Source of the DNA: Flavobacteriaceae bacterium UBA1903
Lineage (GTDB): Bacteria; Bacteroidota; Bacteroidia; Flavobacteriales; Flavobacteriaceae
NCBI GenBank assembly: GCA_002337605.1
Contig: DDGL01000014.1
Coordinates: forward strand, 197,827-261,826
Length of the DNA stretch: 64,000 nt
Direction: 5' to 3'
The notes beneath the pieces are model-generated. The model did not search any database. It was not told where the DNA came from and saw only the letters and a program-made list of their open reading frames with translations. How positions within the stretch are numbered: the first letter of the stretch is position 1; each line of letters begins with the position of its first letter. Shown piece after piece: positions 23,116-31,659 of the stretch. A program made the position numbers and the translations under genes.

Positions 23116-25014
23116 CTATAAAAAGAAATCCCAAACCAGTCCAAACCGGATCACGGCATCGCGATACGGATAGGTAGGGGCAGAAAAATGGCTATTCGTA
23201 CTGTTAAATAATTGATTTACATGTTCCCACTTAAAGAAAATTCGGGTTTGGCGTACTTTCGCATTAAAGAAAATATCGACAAGCGGAAACCCACCTAATT
23301 TCTGGTCGTTTTGAACGTAGAATTCGGCCAAAACAGGGTCGTAGGCGTTCATAGTATATTCATTGAAATACTTAAAGGTGATTCCTGTCTGGATAAAGGC
23401 GGCTTTTTCAAACCATTCATCTTGAAAGTATACGCTCTGTCTGGTAATAATTTCTGGCACATTTAGCACTTCACTTCCGGTTATCGCTTGCTGAAATACA
23501 ACCGTATTCATGAGTGCAAACTTTTTATAACGGAACTCTTTTTCAGCTTTTACCTTTATATAATCTACCCGTTCATTAAATTGCTGTGGAGTAGGCGTAG
23601 AATCGTTTGGTTGGATGGCAAAGTACGTATAGTCATCGATCCCCGTGTAGGTTACCGAAGCATCTAACAATTTTTTAGATTTCAGCTCAAACTGAAGTTC
23701 CTGTGTCTTTACATTGTTAAAGCTGGTTTGCCAATTGTAATTCACATAATCGCTTTGATATAATAAAAAATTAAAATTAGGTGCCGAGGAATGAATGCTG
23801 GCCGAAGCCTTTACCCTATTTGCTTCATTAAAGCTGAAGGAAGCTGCCCCTTTTAAATAATTCGCATCGAAATCGCCCGCTACGTTTATAAAACCTTCAC
23901 CTTCCAGTTCAAAACCTTTATATTGTTTTTTATAGTTAGCGCCTGCTGTAATAATATCGCCTTTGAGTCTGTTCGGGATACGTCCGTCGTCCAGAATAAG
24001 CACCGAGTTGTATCCATAGTTGTAATTTGTATATCCTATATAAGCGCCAATGTTACCCAACAACGAGTTATCCAGTTTTGCAAAAGCCCGGGCGTTAAAA
24101 TCCTCCAGAGTGGTTTCTTTTCTCAAGTCGGCTGCCTCATAACTTTCGCCAAGACCATCAAAAGGTGCTACCTGGCGGAATTCGTAAAACTTGTCTTCGT
24201 AGCTTACTTGGTTTCCAATGGACAGGACATTATAACCAAGGCTGTCTCGCTGGCTAATCAATTCATATTCGTGATCACCATAAAAACGGAGTCCCTCCAA
24301 TTTATTTTCGGCGTTTTCGAAATTTACATCCAATCGGGCACGATCGTCAAAATTCCCTTCATCATTTACAAACAACGGGATGGAAGTAGCTCGTAAACCA
24401 CCATTTTCTTCATTTAAAATATCCTGCGCCACAATATGCCCGCGAATTTTATAGCGGTTGTTTTTGGTACGGTAGTTTGTTGTAAACCTAAAGTTTCCTG
24501 TACTGGACAATGACTGTTGATACTGCCCTAACGAACGAACCCCTTTGTAAGCAATGCTGAAGTTGAACTGCTCACTGGTATTTACTGTAAAAAAGGCATC
24601 CAGTTGCTGGCCTTGTTCAAAGGCAGTTTTAAAATAAAGCTCGGTTAAAGGTGTTGGGACGTTGTAATACGAAATATCCTCAATTTGGTCGTAATTAAAG
24701 TGATGGCCCTGTGCTACAAATAAGGGTTTGAAGTTTTTTCGGCTGAAGTCATACGCCAGGGTATTGTAGGTTTGCCCTACATTGGCAAAGGGTAGTAACT
24801 CAAAATTATCTTTTCTCAGGTAGTTAAATTTATACTCTTTTTTAATAGTAAGCGTGGTGTCTACATAGGTAGTATCCTGCTCGTGGGAAATAATTTTATA
24901 AAGGTCTATCGGTGGCTTCTCTCTTTTCTCCTTTTGTGGAGTAAGGTTTGCTTCCTGCGCCCACGAAAGGAAGGTTGTAAAACAACACAGTACAAAGAGC
25001 AAAACGTTTTTCAT
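23116..25014 (-). CDS. Putative outer-membrane porin (Porin_10-like)
   Basis: Outer-membrane beta-barrel protein of 632 residues from the ATG at 25014, where a clean signal peptide starts (MKNVLLFVLCCFTTFLSWAQ). A start at 25050 would add 12 residues before the signal and is less likely. The body alternates aromatic and polar residues in barrel strands, with features such as YKFNYLRKDNFELLPFANVGQTYN cut here at YNTLAYDF, and it ends RFGLVWDFFL with a terminal aromatic as in barrels inserted by the Bam machinery. I recognise this as the Bacteroidetes putative porin family; the substrate is unknown. It is divergent from rnhB. Confidence 0.82.
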   Translation of the reverse strand: MKNVLLFVLCCFTTFLSWAQEANLTPQKEKREKPPIDLYKIISHEQDTTYVDTTLTIKKEYKFNYLRKDNFELLPFANVGQTYNTLAYDFSRKNFKPLFVAQGHHFNYDQIEDISYYNVPTPLTELYFKTAFEQGQQLDAFFTVNTSEQFNFSIAYKGVRSLGQYQQSLSSTGNFRFTTNYRTKNNRYKIRGHIVAQDILNEENGGLRATSIPLFVNDEGNFDDRARLDVNFENAENKLEGLRFYGDHEYELISQRDSLGYNVLSIGNQVSYEDKFYEFRQVAPFDGLGESYEAADLRKETTLEDFNARAFAKLDNSLLGNIGAYIGYTNYNYGYNSVLILDDGRIPNRLKGDIITAGANYKKQYKGFELEGEGFINVAGDFDANYLKGAASFSFNEANRVKASASIHSSAPNFNFLLYQSDYVNYNWQTSFNNVKTQELQFELKSKKLLDASVTYTGIDDYTYFAIQPNDSTPTPQQFNERVDYIKVKAEKEFRYKKFALMNTVVFQQAITGSEVLNVPEIITRQSVYFQDEWFEKAAFIQTGITFKYFNEYTMNAYDPVLAEFYVQNDQKLGGFPLVDIFFNAKVRQTRIFFKWEHVNQLFNSTNSHFSAPTYPYRDAVIRFGLVWDFFL

Positions 25015-25050
25015 GCAGATTTTAATAAAGTGGTAAAGGTAAGATTTCAA

Positions 25051-25080
25051 TTCAGAATTCAGAATTCAGAATTCAGAATT
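25051..25080. repeat. Heptamer tandem repeat between porin and rnhB
   Basis: TTCAGAA is repeated four times in tandem from 25051 to 25078, with a partial fifth copy. It lies in the divergent intergenic region, just upstream of the porin start, where copy number could alter promoter spacing. Confidence 0.75.
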
Positions 25081-25122
25081 TTCCCTCTTCCTTCTAATAA
25101 CTATCTTTACCGTCCATTTGGT

Positions 25123-25725
25123 ATGCTTCAATTAAAAATACATCACGATTTACTGGAATGTGGCACAGATGAAGCCGGTCGTGGCTGTCTGGCTGGCCCT
25201 GTAACGGCTGCTGCCGTACTATTGCCAGACGATTTTAACCACCCCTGGTTAACCGATAGCAAGCAACTTTCAGAAAAAAAACGATTAGAACTAAAAGCCA
25301 TTATCGAAGCGGAAGCGTTAAGCTTTGCGGTCACTCACGTACTAATGGACGAAATTGACAGCATTAATATCCTGAATGCTTCAATTCTGGCAATGCAACG
25401 CAGTATTGAAAAACTGTCTCCAAAGCCAGAGTTTATTGCTGTAGATGGAAATCGTTTTAAACCTTTCTTAGAAATTCCATTTGAAACTGTGGTGAAAGGA
25501 GATGGTAAGTTTTTACATATTGCTGCCGCCTCCATACTAGCTAAAACTGAACGGGATGCCTATATGAAAAAAATTGACGCCGAATTTCCTGCATACGGCT
25601 GGCAGCAAAACAAAGGCTACCCTACTAAAACACACCGGGAAGCCATTAAAAAATTTGGACCTACGCCCTATCACCGAATGAGCTTTAGATTGTTGCCCGC
25701 CCAATTGGCTTTGGATTTAAAATAG
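25123..25725 (+). CDS. rnhB: Ribonuclease HII
   Basis: Cytoplasmic enzyme that cuts RNA in RNA-DNA hybrids and at single ribonucleotides. It has 200 residues from ATG 25123, the usual length. The motif GTDEAGRGCLAGP holds the catalytic Asp16 and Glu17; DSKQLSEKKR and KGDGKFLHIAAASILAKTERD follow, as in RNase HII. The frame stays open far upstream to 24883, but that part overlaps the porin gene on the other strand and adds nothing family-like. Confidence 0.95.
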   Translation: MLQLKIHHDLLECGTDEAGRGCLAGPVTAAAVLLPDDFNHPWLTDSKQLSEKKRLELKAIIEAEALSFAVTHVLMDEIDSINILNASILAMQRSIEKLSPKPEFIAVDGNRFKPFLEIPFETVVKGDGKFLHIAAASILAKTERDAYMKKIDAEFPAYGWQQNKGYPTKTHREAIKKFGPTPYHRMSFRLLPAQLALDLK

Positions 25726-25906
25726 GGTGAGGTTTGAGGTTAAACTAGCGCGCTTTTTGCAAAGCCTCCTTCATCTGTAGAAAGCATTTGTAATTTTCTA
25801 TTTAATGTTGAACCTGAAGCCTGAAAGCCGAAGGTTGTTGAAAACACGTCAATAACCTTTTTGTTTCTACTTTAAAAGCCCTGCAATCCTTACTATTTTT
25901 GTAGTA

Positions 25907-28345
25907 ATGGCTTTTTATACTAAAATATGGGTACTCCTGCTTTGTCTCACTATTTTTATAGGGTGTGACCAAAAGCAAACTTCATCCAAGGAACTTTCGG
26001 CTTTTGTGCCACAAGATGCTTCCTGGGTATTAAAAATTTCTAATTTGGAAGCGCTAAGAAGCGAAACAGCCAGCAACGAATTACTTTCTGCTTTCGATAA
26101 GGCGTCTCTCTACAGAACACTCCACAAAAAAGGCAGTCTTCTCTCCTACCTTAACCCAAAAAATGAATGTGTGCTAAGCCTTACCAAACGAAACGATAGT
26201 GTTTGGGATTATACGGTAGCAACGAAACAAGACTCATCTATTTTTGTAATAGATTCGGTTTCAAACAAAAGCGTGGAGACATTGCAATATGACGGGATTG
26301 CCATACAACGCGTAACCCTGGATGGCGTAAAAGGCTTTACAGCTATTAAGGACAGTGTGTTTATAGCCAGCACTTCCCAGCAACAATTACAAGCCATTTT
26401 AAAAGGTGTGGCCCCAGTTTCGGACAATTTTGAAAAGGTTTTTAAAGTTTTAAAAAATAACGAGCTCACTTCTATCATTCCGAAACCCACCTTTCAGTTT
26501 TCTAACGCTGAAACTCATTTGCTAGCAGACTATGCAGCGTTGGATGTAATCCTGGGACCCAACGGGATCCGGGCTTCAGGTGTTGCGCTTGCGCAGGACA
26601 CCCTACCAAAATTACTTTCAGTTTTTGAAGGACAGATTGCCCAGCAAAATGATCTGGAAACTATCATTCCTGCCTCGGCTACCAGAGCAACTTCCATTAC
26701 GCTGAGTGACGCATCACTTTTTATAGAGAATTTAAAAAAGTATCGCCGGGACAGCCTTTCTATTACAAAGCTGGATGTATTTAGCTCGACCAGTGAATTG
26801 GGAGAAATTCAACTTCCTGAAGGCAATGCTGTAGTTTTAAAAAGCATTGACAGTGACCTTACAAACGACGCGCTCGCTGCTTCATTAACCGAACTGGAAA
26901 CCTACCGTGATACGCCAATCTTTCAGTTTAACGATGGTAGTGTTTTTAAAAAAACATTTCAGCCTTTTATACAAACCGACACTGTTTCACTGGCATTTCA
27001 GCTCGATAACTTCTTTGTCTTTGCTGAAAATAACAACGTGGCCCAAACCCTTATTTCAGCTATAAAAAATAACAGCACCCTTTCAAACTCTGCAGCATTT
27101 GAAAACGCACAGACGCAAATTAGCAATGCCTCATCTTTTCTTACCTATGGAATAAATGAGGGCGTACCTTCTGTCTTGAACAATGCTTTAAAAAATGAAG
27201 TTATTTTGCTTACCCCATCGAAAGAGCTTTCAGGATTTAGCCTGGCCTTGCTTCAGTTTCGATTTGACCGTGATTTTGCGCATATACATTTTGTTTGTGA
27301 GGAAAGTACTGGTGAAAAGAGTTCGGTGGCTGGAGTTTCAGAAGTATTTAATAAAACACTGGATAACGCTATTATGGGCGTTCCGCAGTTTTTCAGCAAC
27401 CATCGTTCGGGCACAAAAAACATTGTTGTCCAAGACATTGCCAACAAACTACATCTGTTGTCCAATAACGGGAAAACCCTTTGGACCAAACAACTCGATG
27501 GCGCTATTTTGGGTGCGATAAACGAAGTAGATTTACTTAGAAATGGCAGAAAACAGTTGGCTTTTGCTACAAAAAACAGGTTGTATGTTGTGGACAGAAA
27601 CGGCAAAGACGTTGGGGCATTTCCCATAAAATTTAAAGATGATATTTCGCAGCCGCTTTCGGTTTTTGATTACGACAACAATAGGAAGTACCGCTTTGTG
27701 ATTGTGCAAGGAAAAGAGATTTTATTGTACGATAGCAATGGAAAAATAGTACGTGGTTTTACCTTTAAAAAAGCGAAAAGTAATATTGTACTGCCTGTGG
27801 AGCATATTAGAATTGGCAATAAAGATTATATTCTTATAGCTGAAGAAAACGGCAAGATTAACATCTTGAGTCGTACTGGAACGTCACGAATATCGGTTAG
27901 TAAAAACTTCAATTTTTCTGAAAACCGAATGGAGCGTGAAGGGTCTAACTTTGTTATCATTACAGCCGAACATGAAAAAAACAGTATCGATACCAAAGGC
28001 AAAGTTTCTACTCAAAAACTAGAGGTAGCGAACAACTATCATTTTGCAACTCTGGGTACTACCAAAGTAACGTTGGATGATAACTTACTCAGAATTAATG
28101 GTAAGTTGGCAGAATTACCTCTGGGCATTTACACAAATCCAAAAGTGTTTAATGTAAACCGGAAAACCTATATCACTATTACTGAAACGCAAGAGAATAA
28201 AGTGTATGTTTTTACTAAAGATGCGACACTAGTAAATGGGTTTCCTGTTTTTGGCAGTTCGGTTGCATCAATGTCTGAAGCAAAAAACAAAGTACTTCTA
28301 ACGGTAATAGGGCAAGGCAACGAAGTAGTGTTATTTCAACTATAA
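25907..28345 (+). CDS. Lipoprotein with C-terminal PQQ-like propeller segments, unknown function
   Basis: An 812-residue lipoprotein with signal peptide and lipobox IGC (Cys20). The first about 480 residues resemble large secreted domains with repeated FVPQDASWVLKISNLEAL- and TVSLAFQLDNFFVFAEN-like strands, perhaps DUF3352-like. From about residue 490 the sequence has propeller-like repeats (VVQDIANKLHLLSNNGKTLW, LYVVDRNGKDVGAFP, ILLYDSNGKIVRGF, INILSRTGTSRIS) as in PQQ/quinoprotein-like propellers. TATTTTTG ends 5 bases before the ATG and resembles a -7 box, so the leader may be very short. It follows rnhB on the same strand after 181 bases without a gene. Confidence 0.75.
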   Translation: MAFYTKIWVLLLCLTIFIGCDQKQTSSKELSAFVPQDASWVLKISNLEALRSETASNELLSAFDKASLYRTLHKKGSLLSYLNPKNECVLSLTKRNDSVWDYTVATKQDSSIFVIDSVSNKSVETLQYDGIAIQRVTLDGVKGFTAIKDSVFIASTSQQQLQAILKGVAPVSDNFEKVFKVLKNNELTSIIPKPTFQFSNAETHLLADYAALDVILGPNGIRASGVALAQDTLPKLLSVFEGQIAQQNDLETIIPASATRATSITLSDASLFIENLKKYRRDSLSITKLDVFSSTSELGEIQLPEGNAVVLKSIDSDLTNDALAASLTELETYRDTPIFQFNDGSVFKKTFQPFIQTDTVSLAFQLDNFFVFAENNNVAQTLISAIKNNSTLSNSAAFENAQTQISNASSFLTYGINEGVPSVLNNALKNEVILLTPSKELSGFSLALLQFRFDRDFAHIHFVCEESTGEKSSVAGVSEVFNKTLDNAIMGVPQFFSNHRSGTKNIVVQDIANKLHLLSNNGKTLWTKQLDGAILGAINEVDLLRNGRKQLAFATKNRLYVVDRNGKDVGAFPIKFKDDISQPLSVFDYDNNRKYRFVIVQGKEILLYDSNGKIVRGFTFKKAKSNIVLPVEHIRIGNKDYILIAEENGKINILSRTGTSRISVSKNFNFSENRMEREGSNFVIITAEHEKNSIDTKGKVSTQKLEVANNYHFATLGTTKVTLDDNLLRINGKLAELPLGIYTNPKVFNVNRKTYITITETQENKVYVFTKDATLVNGFPVFGSSVASMSEAKNKVLLTVIGQGNEVVLFQL

Positions 28346-28349
28346 CTAT

Positions 28350-28379
28350 TGTAACCACAAGTTGTTACATCTGTTACAG
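28350..28379 (+). promoter_or_regulatory. GTTACA-type operator upstream of the hybrid regulator gene
   Basis: AGTTGTTACATCTGTTACAG (28360-28379) contains two direct GTTACA half-sites 9 bases apart, with an inverted TGTAAC at 28350-28355. A site identical at 17 of 20 positions lies at 31416-31435. It lies just upstream of a TTG (28390) and TATCTTTA (28410-28417) promoter-like pair with 17-base spacing, in an activator position. Confidence 0.6.
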
Positions 28380-28439
28380 TCTTAAAAGGTTGATTTGCAT
28401 ATTATTGCATATCTTTAATATAACAAACCAGCCTAACTT

Positions 28440-31382
28440 GTGAAAAAACTTTTCTTTTTATGTAGTCTTCTATTCTCTATTTTCAGCATAGCGCAAGAGA
28501 AAATGTATGTAACAAACATTAGTGCGAAGGATTCAATAAAAATAGCCACCTATCGAACAAAGCTTACGCAGTATGTAAATCCTATTCCAGATAGCGCCTT
28601 TTTTTATGGACGAAAAATTAAAGCATTAGCTACTACTTTAAAATACGGGAAAGGCATTGCAGACGCAGATTACTATTTAGGTGCTTGTTTTAAACGTATA
28701 CAGGAAAACGATAGCGCAGTACGGTATTTTAAAAAGTCGTTAGTGCTTTCAGAAAAATTGGATTATGATATTGGTAGAGGTCGGGCCTATAACAACCTGG
28801 GACGCACCTATTATTTATTAGGTAAAATGGATAGCGCTATTACCGTTAGCAAAAAAGCGATTGCCAGCATTAAAGGAAGCGGGCCCTTAGAAGAAATGAT
28901 CATTGCAGATTCCCATACGGCTTTGGCAACCGCATACTCCCGAAAAAATGATATGAACAATGCGATAACGCAATTGTTGAAAGTAGATTCTATGCATCAA
29001 AATTCGGCTTTACGCCCCGATGTGATTGCCGCTGCCTATCAAAACCTTGGGAATATTTATCTGGAATTAGAAGAATATCTAACAGCTATTGAACAATTTA
29101 ATAAGGCAAATGACCAATTTGCAAAACTTCCCGAAGGGGCTTCTCAATTTTATAACAACACGACGAACGTCTATTTAGGAAATGCCTATTTGCAAACTGA
29201 AAAAATTAAAGAAGCCGATAGCTTGCTTACTCTATCCTACCTATATTTTAAAAAAGTGGAAGATCATCGTTTGGTAGCTGAAATAGCGAGCTTTTTAGGT
29301 CAAATAGCATTAAAGAGGAACAATCCTATTAAAGCTGAAACCTACTTTATAGAAAGCTTTACCATTCATAAAGAAAATGACAGACCCCTGGAAGCTGGAC
29401 AGGGCGCATTGGAAATTGCAAAGCTGGAGCTTTCAAAGAATCAACCTGAAAAAGCACTATTTTATATTGAACAGGCCAACACCTTAAATTTAGATGCACA
29501 AAACAGCAAGCTGAAACAGGAAGTATTGTTTTACAAAGCGCAGGCATTTAGTCAAAAAGGAAATTACCAACAAGCATATACGTATAGTAATCAAGCAAAA
29601 AAACTACAAGATTCGTTACAAAAGGTACAGAGTGCCGAAAAAATAAAGGAAATCGAAGCTATTTATGAAACCGAAAGCAAAGATCGGGAAATACAATTAC
29701 TTACTTCCCAAAACGAACTGGCAGAACAACAACAAGCCAACCAGCGAAACCTTTTATTAGCAGGGGTTGGCATTACCTCAATACTTGGATTGTTCTTTTT
29801 TTTCCATTACAGAAACAGGCAAAAAACACACAAAAAATTACAAGAATTAGACAAGGCAAAGTCTACGTTCTTTGCCAATATTTCTCATGAATTTAGAACG
29901 CCATTAGCATTGATTAAGGGCCCCTTGGAAGATCAGTTAGAACAACCTTCTTTACAAGGGAACCTTCGGAAAAATATTTTAACAGCTCAAAGAAATACAG
30001 AGCGCCTGGAAGGGTTGGTTGAACAACTTCTGGCACTTTCGAAATTAGAAAGCGGTGCGATGAAACTACAGGTGCAACCTACAAATTTAGCCGCATTCCT
30101 AACGGCACAGGTTGAGTCGTTTCAATATGTGGCGTCGGGAAAAAACAATACCTATACTCTAGACCTTCAAATTACAGACGAAGCCAAGTGGATAGATCAG
30201 GATATTCTGGAAAAAGTATGCTTAAACCTGTTAGGCAATGCATTTAAATACAGTCCTGAAGGTGCTGCCATTCAAGTAACTGCTCGTGATAGTGAGGGGC
30301 TATTACAGTTTTCTGTTCACAATACAGGCATCTGGCTTTCGGAAAAAGAACAACAGGATATTTTTGTGCGTTTTTATCAAACCCGCACCAATAATCCAGG
30401 TTCTGGGATAGGGTTGGCGCTTACGAAAGAGTTGGTTCACTTACACAAAGGAAAGGTAGCAGTCACCTCTTCCGAAGAACGTGGAGTACTGTTTGAGGTT
30501 TCTATTCCAATTTCAGAAGAAAAATATACTTCTGAAGAAAAACTGAGCCCACAGGTATATACGATCTCTGAGGCCTACACCAAGGAACTCAACCCATTAC
30601 TTGAAACAGAAAGTACACATCTTGAAGATGCCCCTCTATTATTACTAGTAGACGACAGTAAGGAAATACGAGAGTACGTAGCCTCCATCTTTGAGAGCAC
30701 GTATACCATTCTAACTGCAGCCGATGGAAAAGAGGGTTTTGAAATTGCTCAGAAACACATTCCAGATGTTATCATTAGTGATGTCATGATGCCTATAGCA
30801 GATGGCTTTGAACTTACAAAAAACTGTAAACAAGACACCCTTACCTCGCACATTCCCATCTTATTACTTACCGCTAAAAATGAACTAACAGCTCAGTTAG
30901 AAGGGCTGGGCATAGGTGCAGATGCCTATCTCACAAAGCCTTTTAGCTCAAAACTATTAAAGGCACGCGTTAAAAATCTACTCGAAAACCGACGTAAATT
31001 ACAGGAGCGTTTTTCACAGGATGTAATTTTAACCCCAAAGGAAATCGCTATAACCTCGGCAGACGAGCTTTTTTTAGAACGTCTTCAAAAGGTATTGGAT
31101 GAGCAGGTAACCAACAGTGAATTTTCGGCTTCGGTATTTTGTGAAGCGATGGGTGTAAGCAGAATGCAGCTCCATAGAAAATTAAAAGCCCTTACCGGAT
31201 ATGCAACTACAGAGTTTATTAGAAACCAACGTTTAAAGCTAGCAAAACAGTTAATTGAACAGGATAAGATCTCTATTTCTGAAGTTGGATATACCGTTGG
31301 CTTTAACGATCCCTCCTATTTTTCGAAGTGTTTTAAACAGGAGTTTGGACAGTCTCCTACAGAATTTTTAAAAAAAGCATAA
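28440..31382 (+). CDS. Hybrid two-component regulator: TPR sensor, histidine kinase, receiver, AraC output
   Basis: A 980-residue one-protein signalling chain typical of Bacteroidetes. The start is GTG at 28440, giving a signal-peptide-like N-terminus. About residues 75-400 form TPR-like helical repeats (AYNNLGRTYYLLGKMDSAI, AAYQNLGNIYLELEEYLTAIEQF) facing the periplasm. A membrane helix follows near 437-457 and a coiled linker. The kinase has FANISHEFRTPLALIKG (phospho-His about 483) and GSGIGLALTKEL in the ATPase domain. The receiver has LLLVDDS and VIISDVMMP (phospho-Asp about 781). An AraC-type DNA-binding domain covers about 885-980 (VSRMQLHRKLKAL, ISEVGYTVGFNDPSYFSKCFKQEFGQSP). The ligand is unknown. 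Probable targets are the sites at 28360 and 31416. Confidence 0.94.
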   Translation: MKKLFFLCSLLFSIFSIAQEKMYVTNISAKDSIKIATYRTKLTQYVNPIPDSAFFYGRKIKALATTLKYGKGIADADYYLGACFKRIQENDSAVRYFKKSLVLSEKLDYDIGRGRAYNNLGRTYYLLGKMDSAITVSKKAIASIKGSGPLEEMIIADSHTALATAYSRKNDMNNAITQLLKVDSMHQNSALRPDVIAAAYQNLGNIYLELEEYLTAIEQFNKANDQFAKLPEGASQFYNNTTNVYLGNAYLQTEKIKEADSLLTLSYLYFKKVEDHRLVAEIASFLGQIALKRNNPIKAETYFIESFTIHKENDRPLEAGQGALEIAKLELSKNQPEKALFYIEQANTLNLDAQNSKLKQEVLFYKAQAFSQKGNYQQAYTYSNQAKKLQDSLQKVQSAEKIKEIEAIYETESKDREIQLLTSQNELAEQQQANQRNLLLAGVGITSILGLFFFFHYRNRQKTHKKLQELDKAKSTFFANISHEFRTPLALIKGPLEDQLEQPSLQGNLRKNILTAQRNTERLEGLVEQLLALSKLESGAMKLQVQPTNLAAFLTAQVESFQYVASGKNNTYTLDLQITDEAKWIDQDILEKVCLNLLGNAFKYSPEGAAIQVTARDSEGLLQFSVHNTGIWLSEKEQQDIFVRFYQTRTNNPGSGIGLALTKELVHLHKGKVAVTSSEERGVLFEVSIPISEEKYTSEEKLSPQVYTISEAYTKELNPLLETESTHLEDAPLLLLVDDSKEIREYVASIFESTYTILTAADGKEGFEIAQKHIPDVIISDVMMPIADGFELTKNCKQDTLTSHIPILLLTAKNELTAQLEGLGIGADAYLTKPFSSKLLKARVKNLLENRRKLQERFSQDVILTPKEIAITSADELFLERLQKVLDEQVTNSEFSASVFCEAMGVSRMQLHRKLKALTGYATTEFIRNQRLKLAKQLIEQDKISISEVGYTVGFNDPSYFSKCFKQEFGQSPTEFLKKA

Positions 31383-31415
31383 CCTCAACCCCTTTATTTT
31401 ATTGCTATTTCCGCC

Positions 31416-31484
31416 AGTTGTTACAAACGTTACAGCTTGAGATACATTCGTCATAGCTCTACGAAATCCTTCCTTCTAAGTTTG
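31416..31484 (+). promoter_or_regulatory. Second GTTACA-type operator and promoter of the peptide/fibre-protein pair
   Basis: AGTTGTTACAAACGTTACAG (31416-31435) repeats the operator found upstream of the regulator gene, with the same 9-base spacing of half-sites. An exact -7 box TAAGTTTG lies at 31477-31484, but there is no TTTG -33 box, as expected of an activator-dependent promoter. The operator is centred about 65 bases before the likely transcription start. Confidence 0.6.
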
Positions 31485-31506
31485 TACTGCTTACTACCCA
31501 GAACCC

Positions 31507-31659
31507 ATGACTAAAAAAAGGTTTCAATACAAAGGTAGGATTTCTTTAAATCTAAAAAACGAAATCTACTTGCATGTTGACCACCTCGAGCCAGGAACGT
31601 ATACCATTCTGCTCATGGAAAACAACAACGTATTAAAAAAAATAGATTTTAAAAAATGA
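31507..31659 (+). CDS. 50-residue peptide resembling the end of a T9SS sorting domain
   Basis: A 50-residue basic product with no signal peptide. Its second half, HLEPGTYTILLMENNNVLKK, closely follows the last strands of the type IX sorting domains encoded in this window (LKAGQYFLKI, LHTGLYFLEV, LHTGVYFVEI), including the final Lys-rich tail. Its TGA overlaps the ATG of the next gene (ATGA at 31656-31659), so translation is coupled. It is the first gene after the second operator. Without an export signal it cannot itself be a standard T9SS cargo; it may be a regulatory or chaperone-like peptide. Function unknown. Confidence 0.65.
   Translation: MTKKRFQYKGRISLNLKNEIYLHVDHLEPGTYTILLMENNNVLKKIDFKK

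Noticed and set aside
24883..25122. 80 extra N-terminal codons for RNase HII
   Set aside because: They overlap the porin gene on the other strand, and the family N-terminus starts at 25123.
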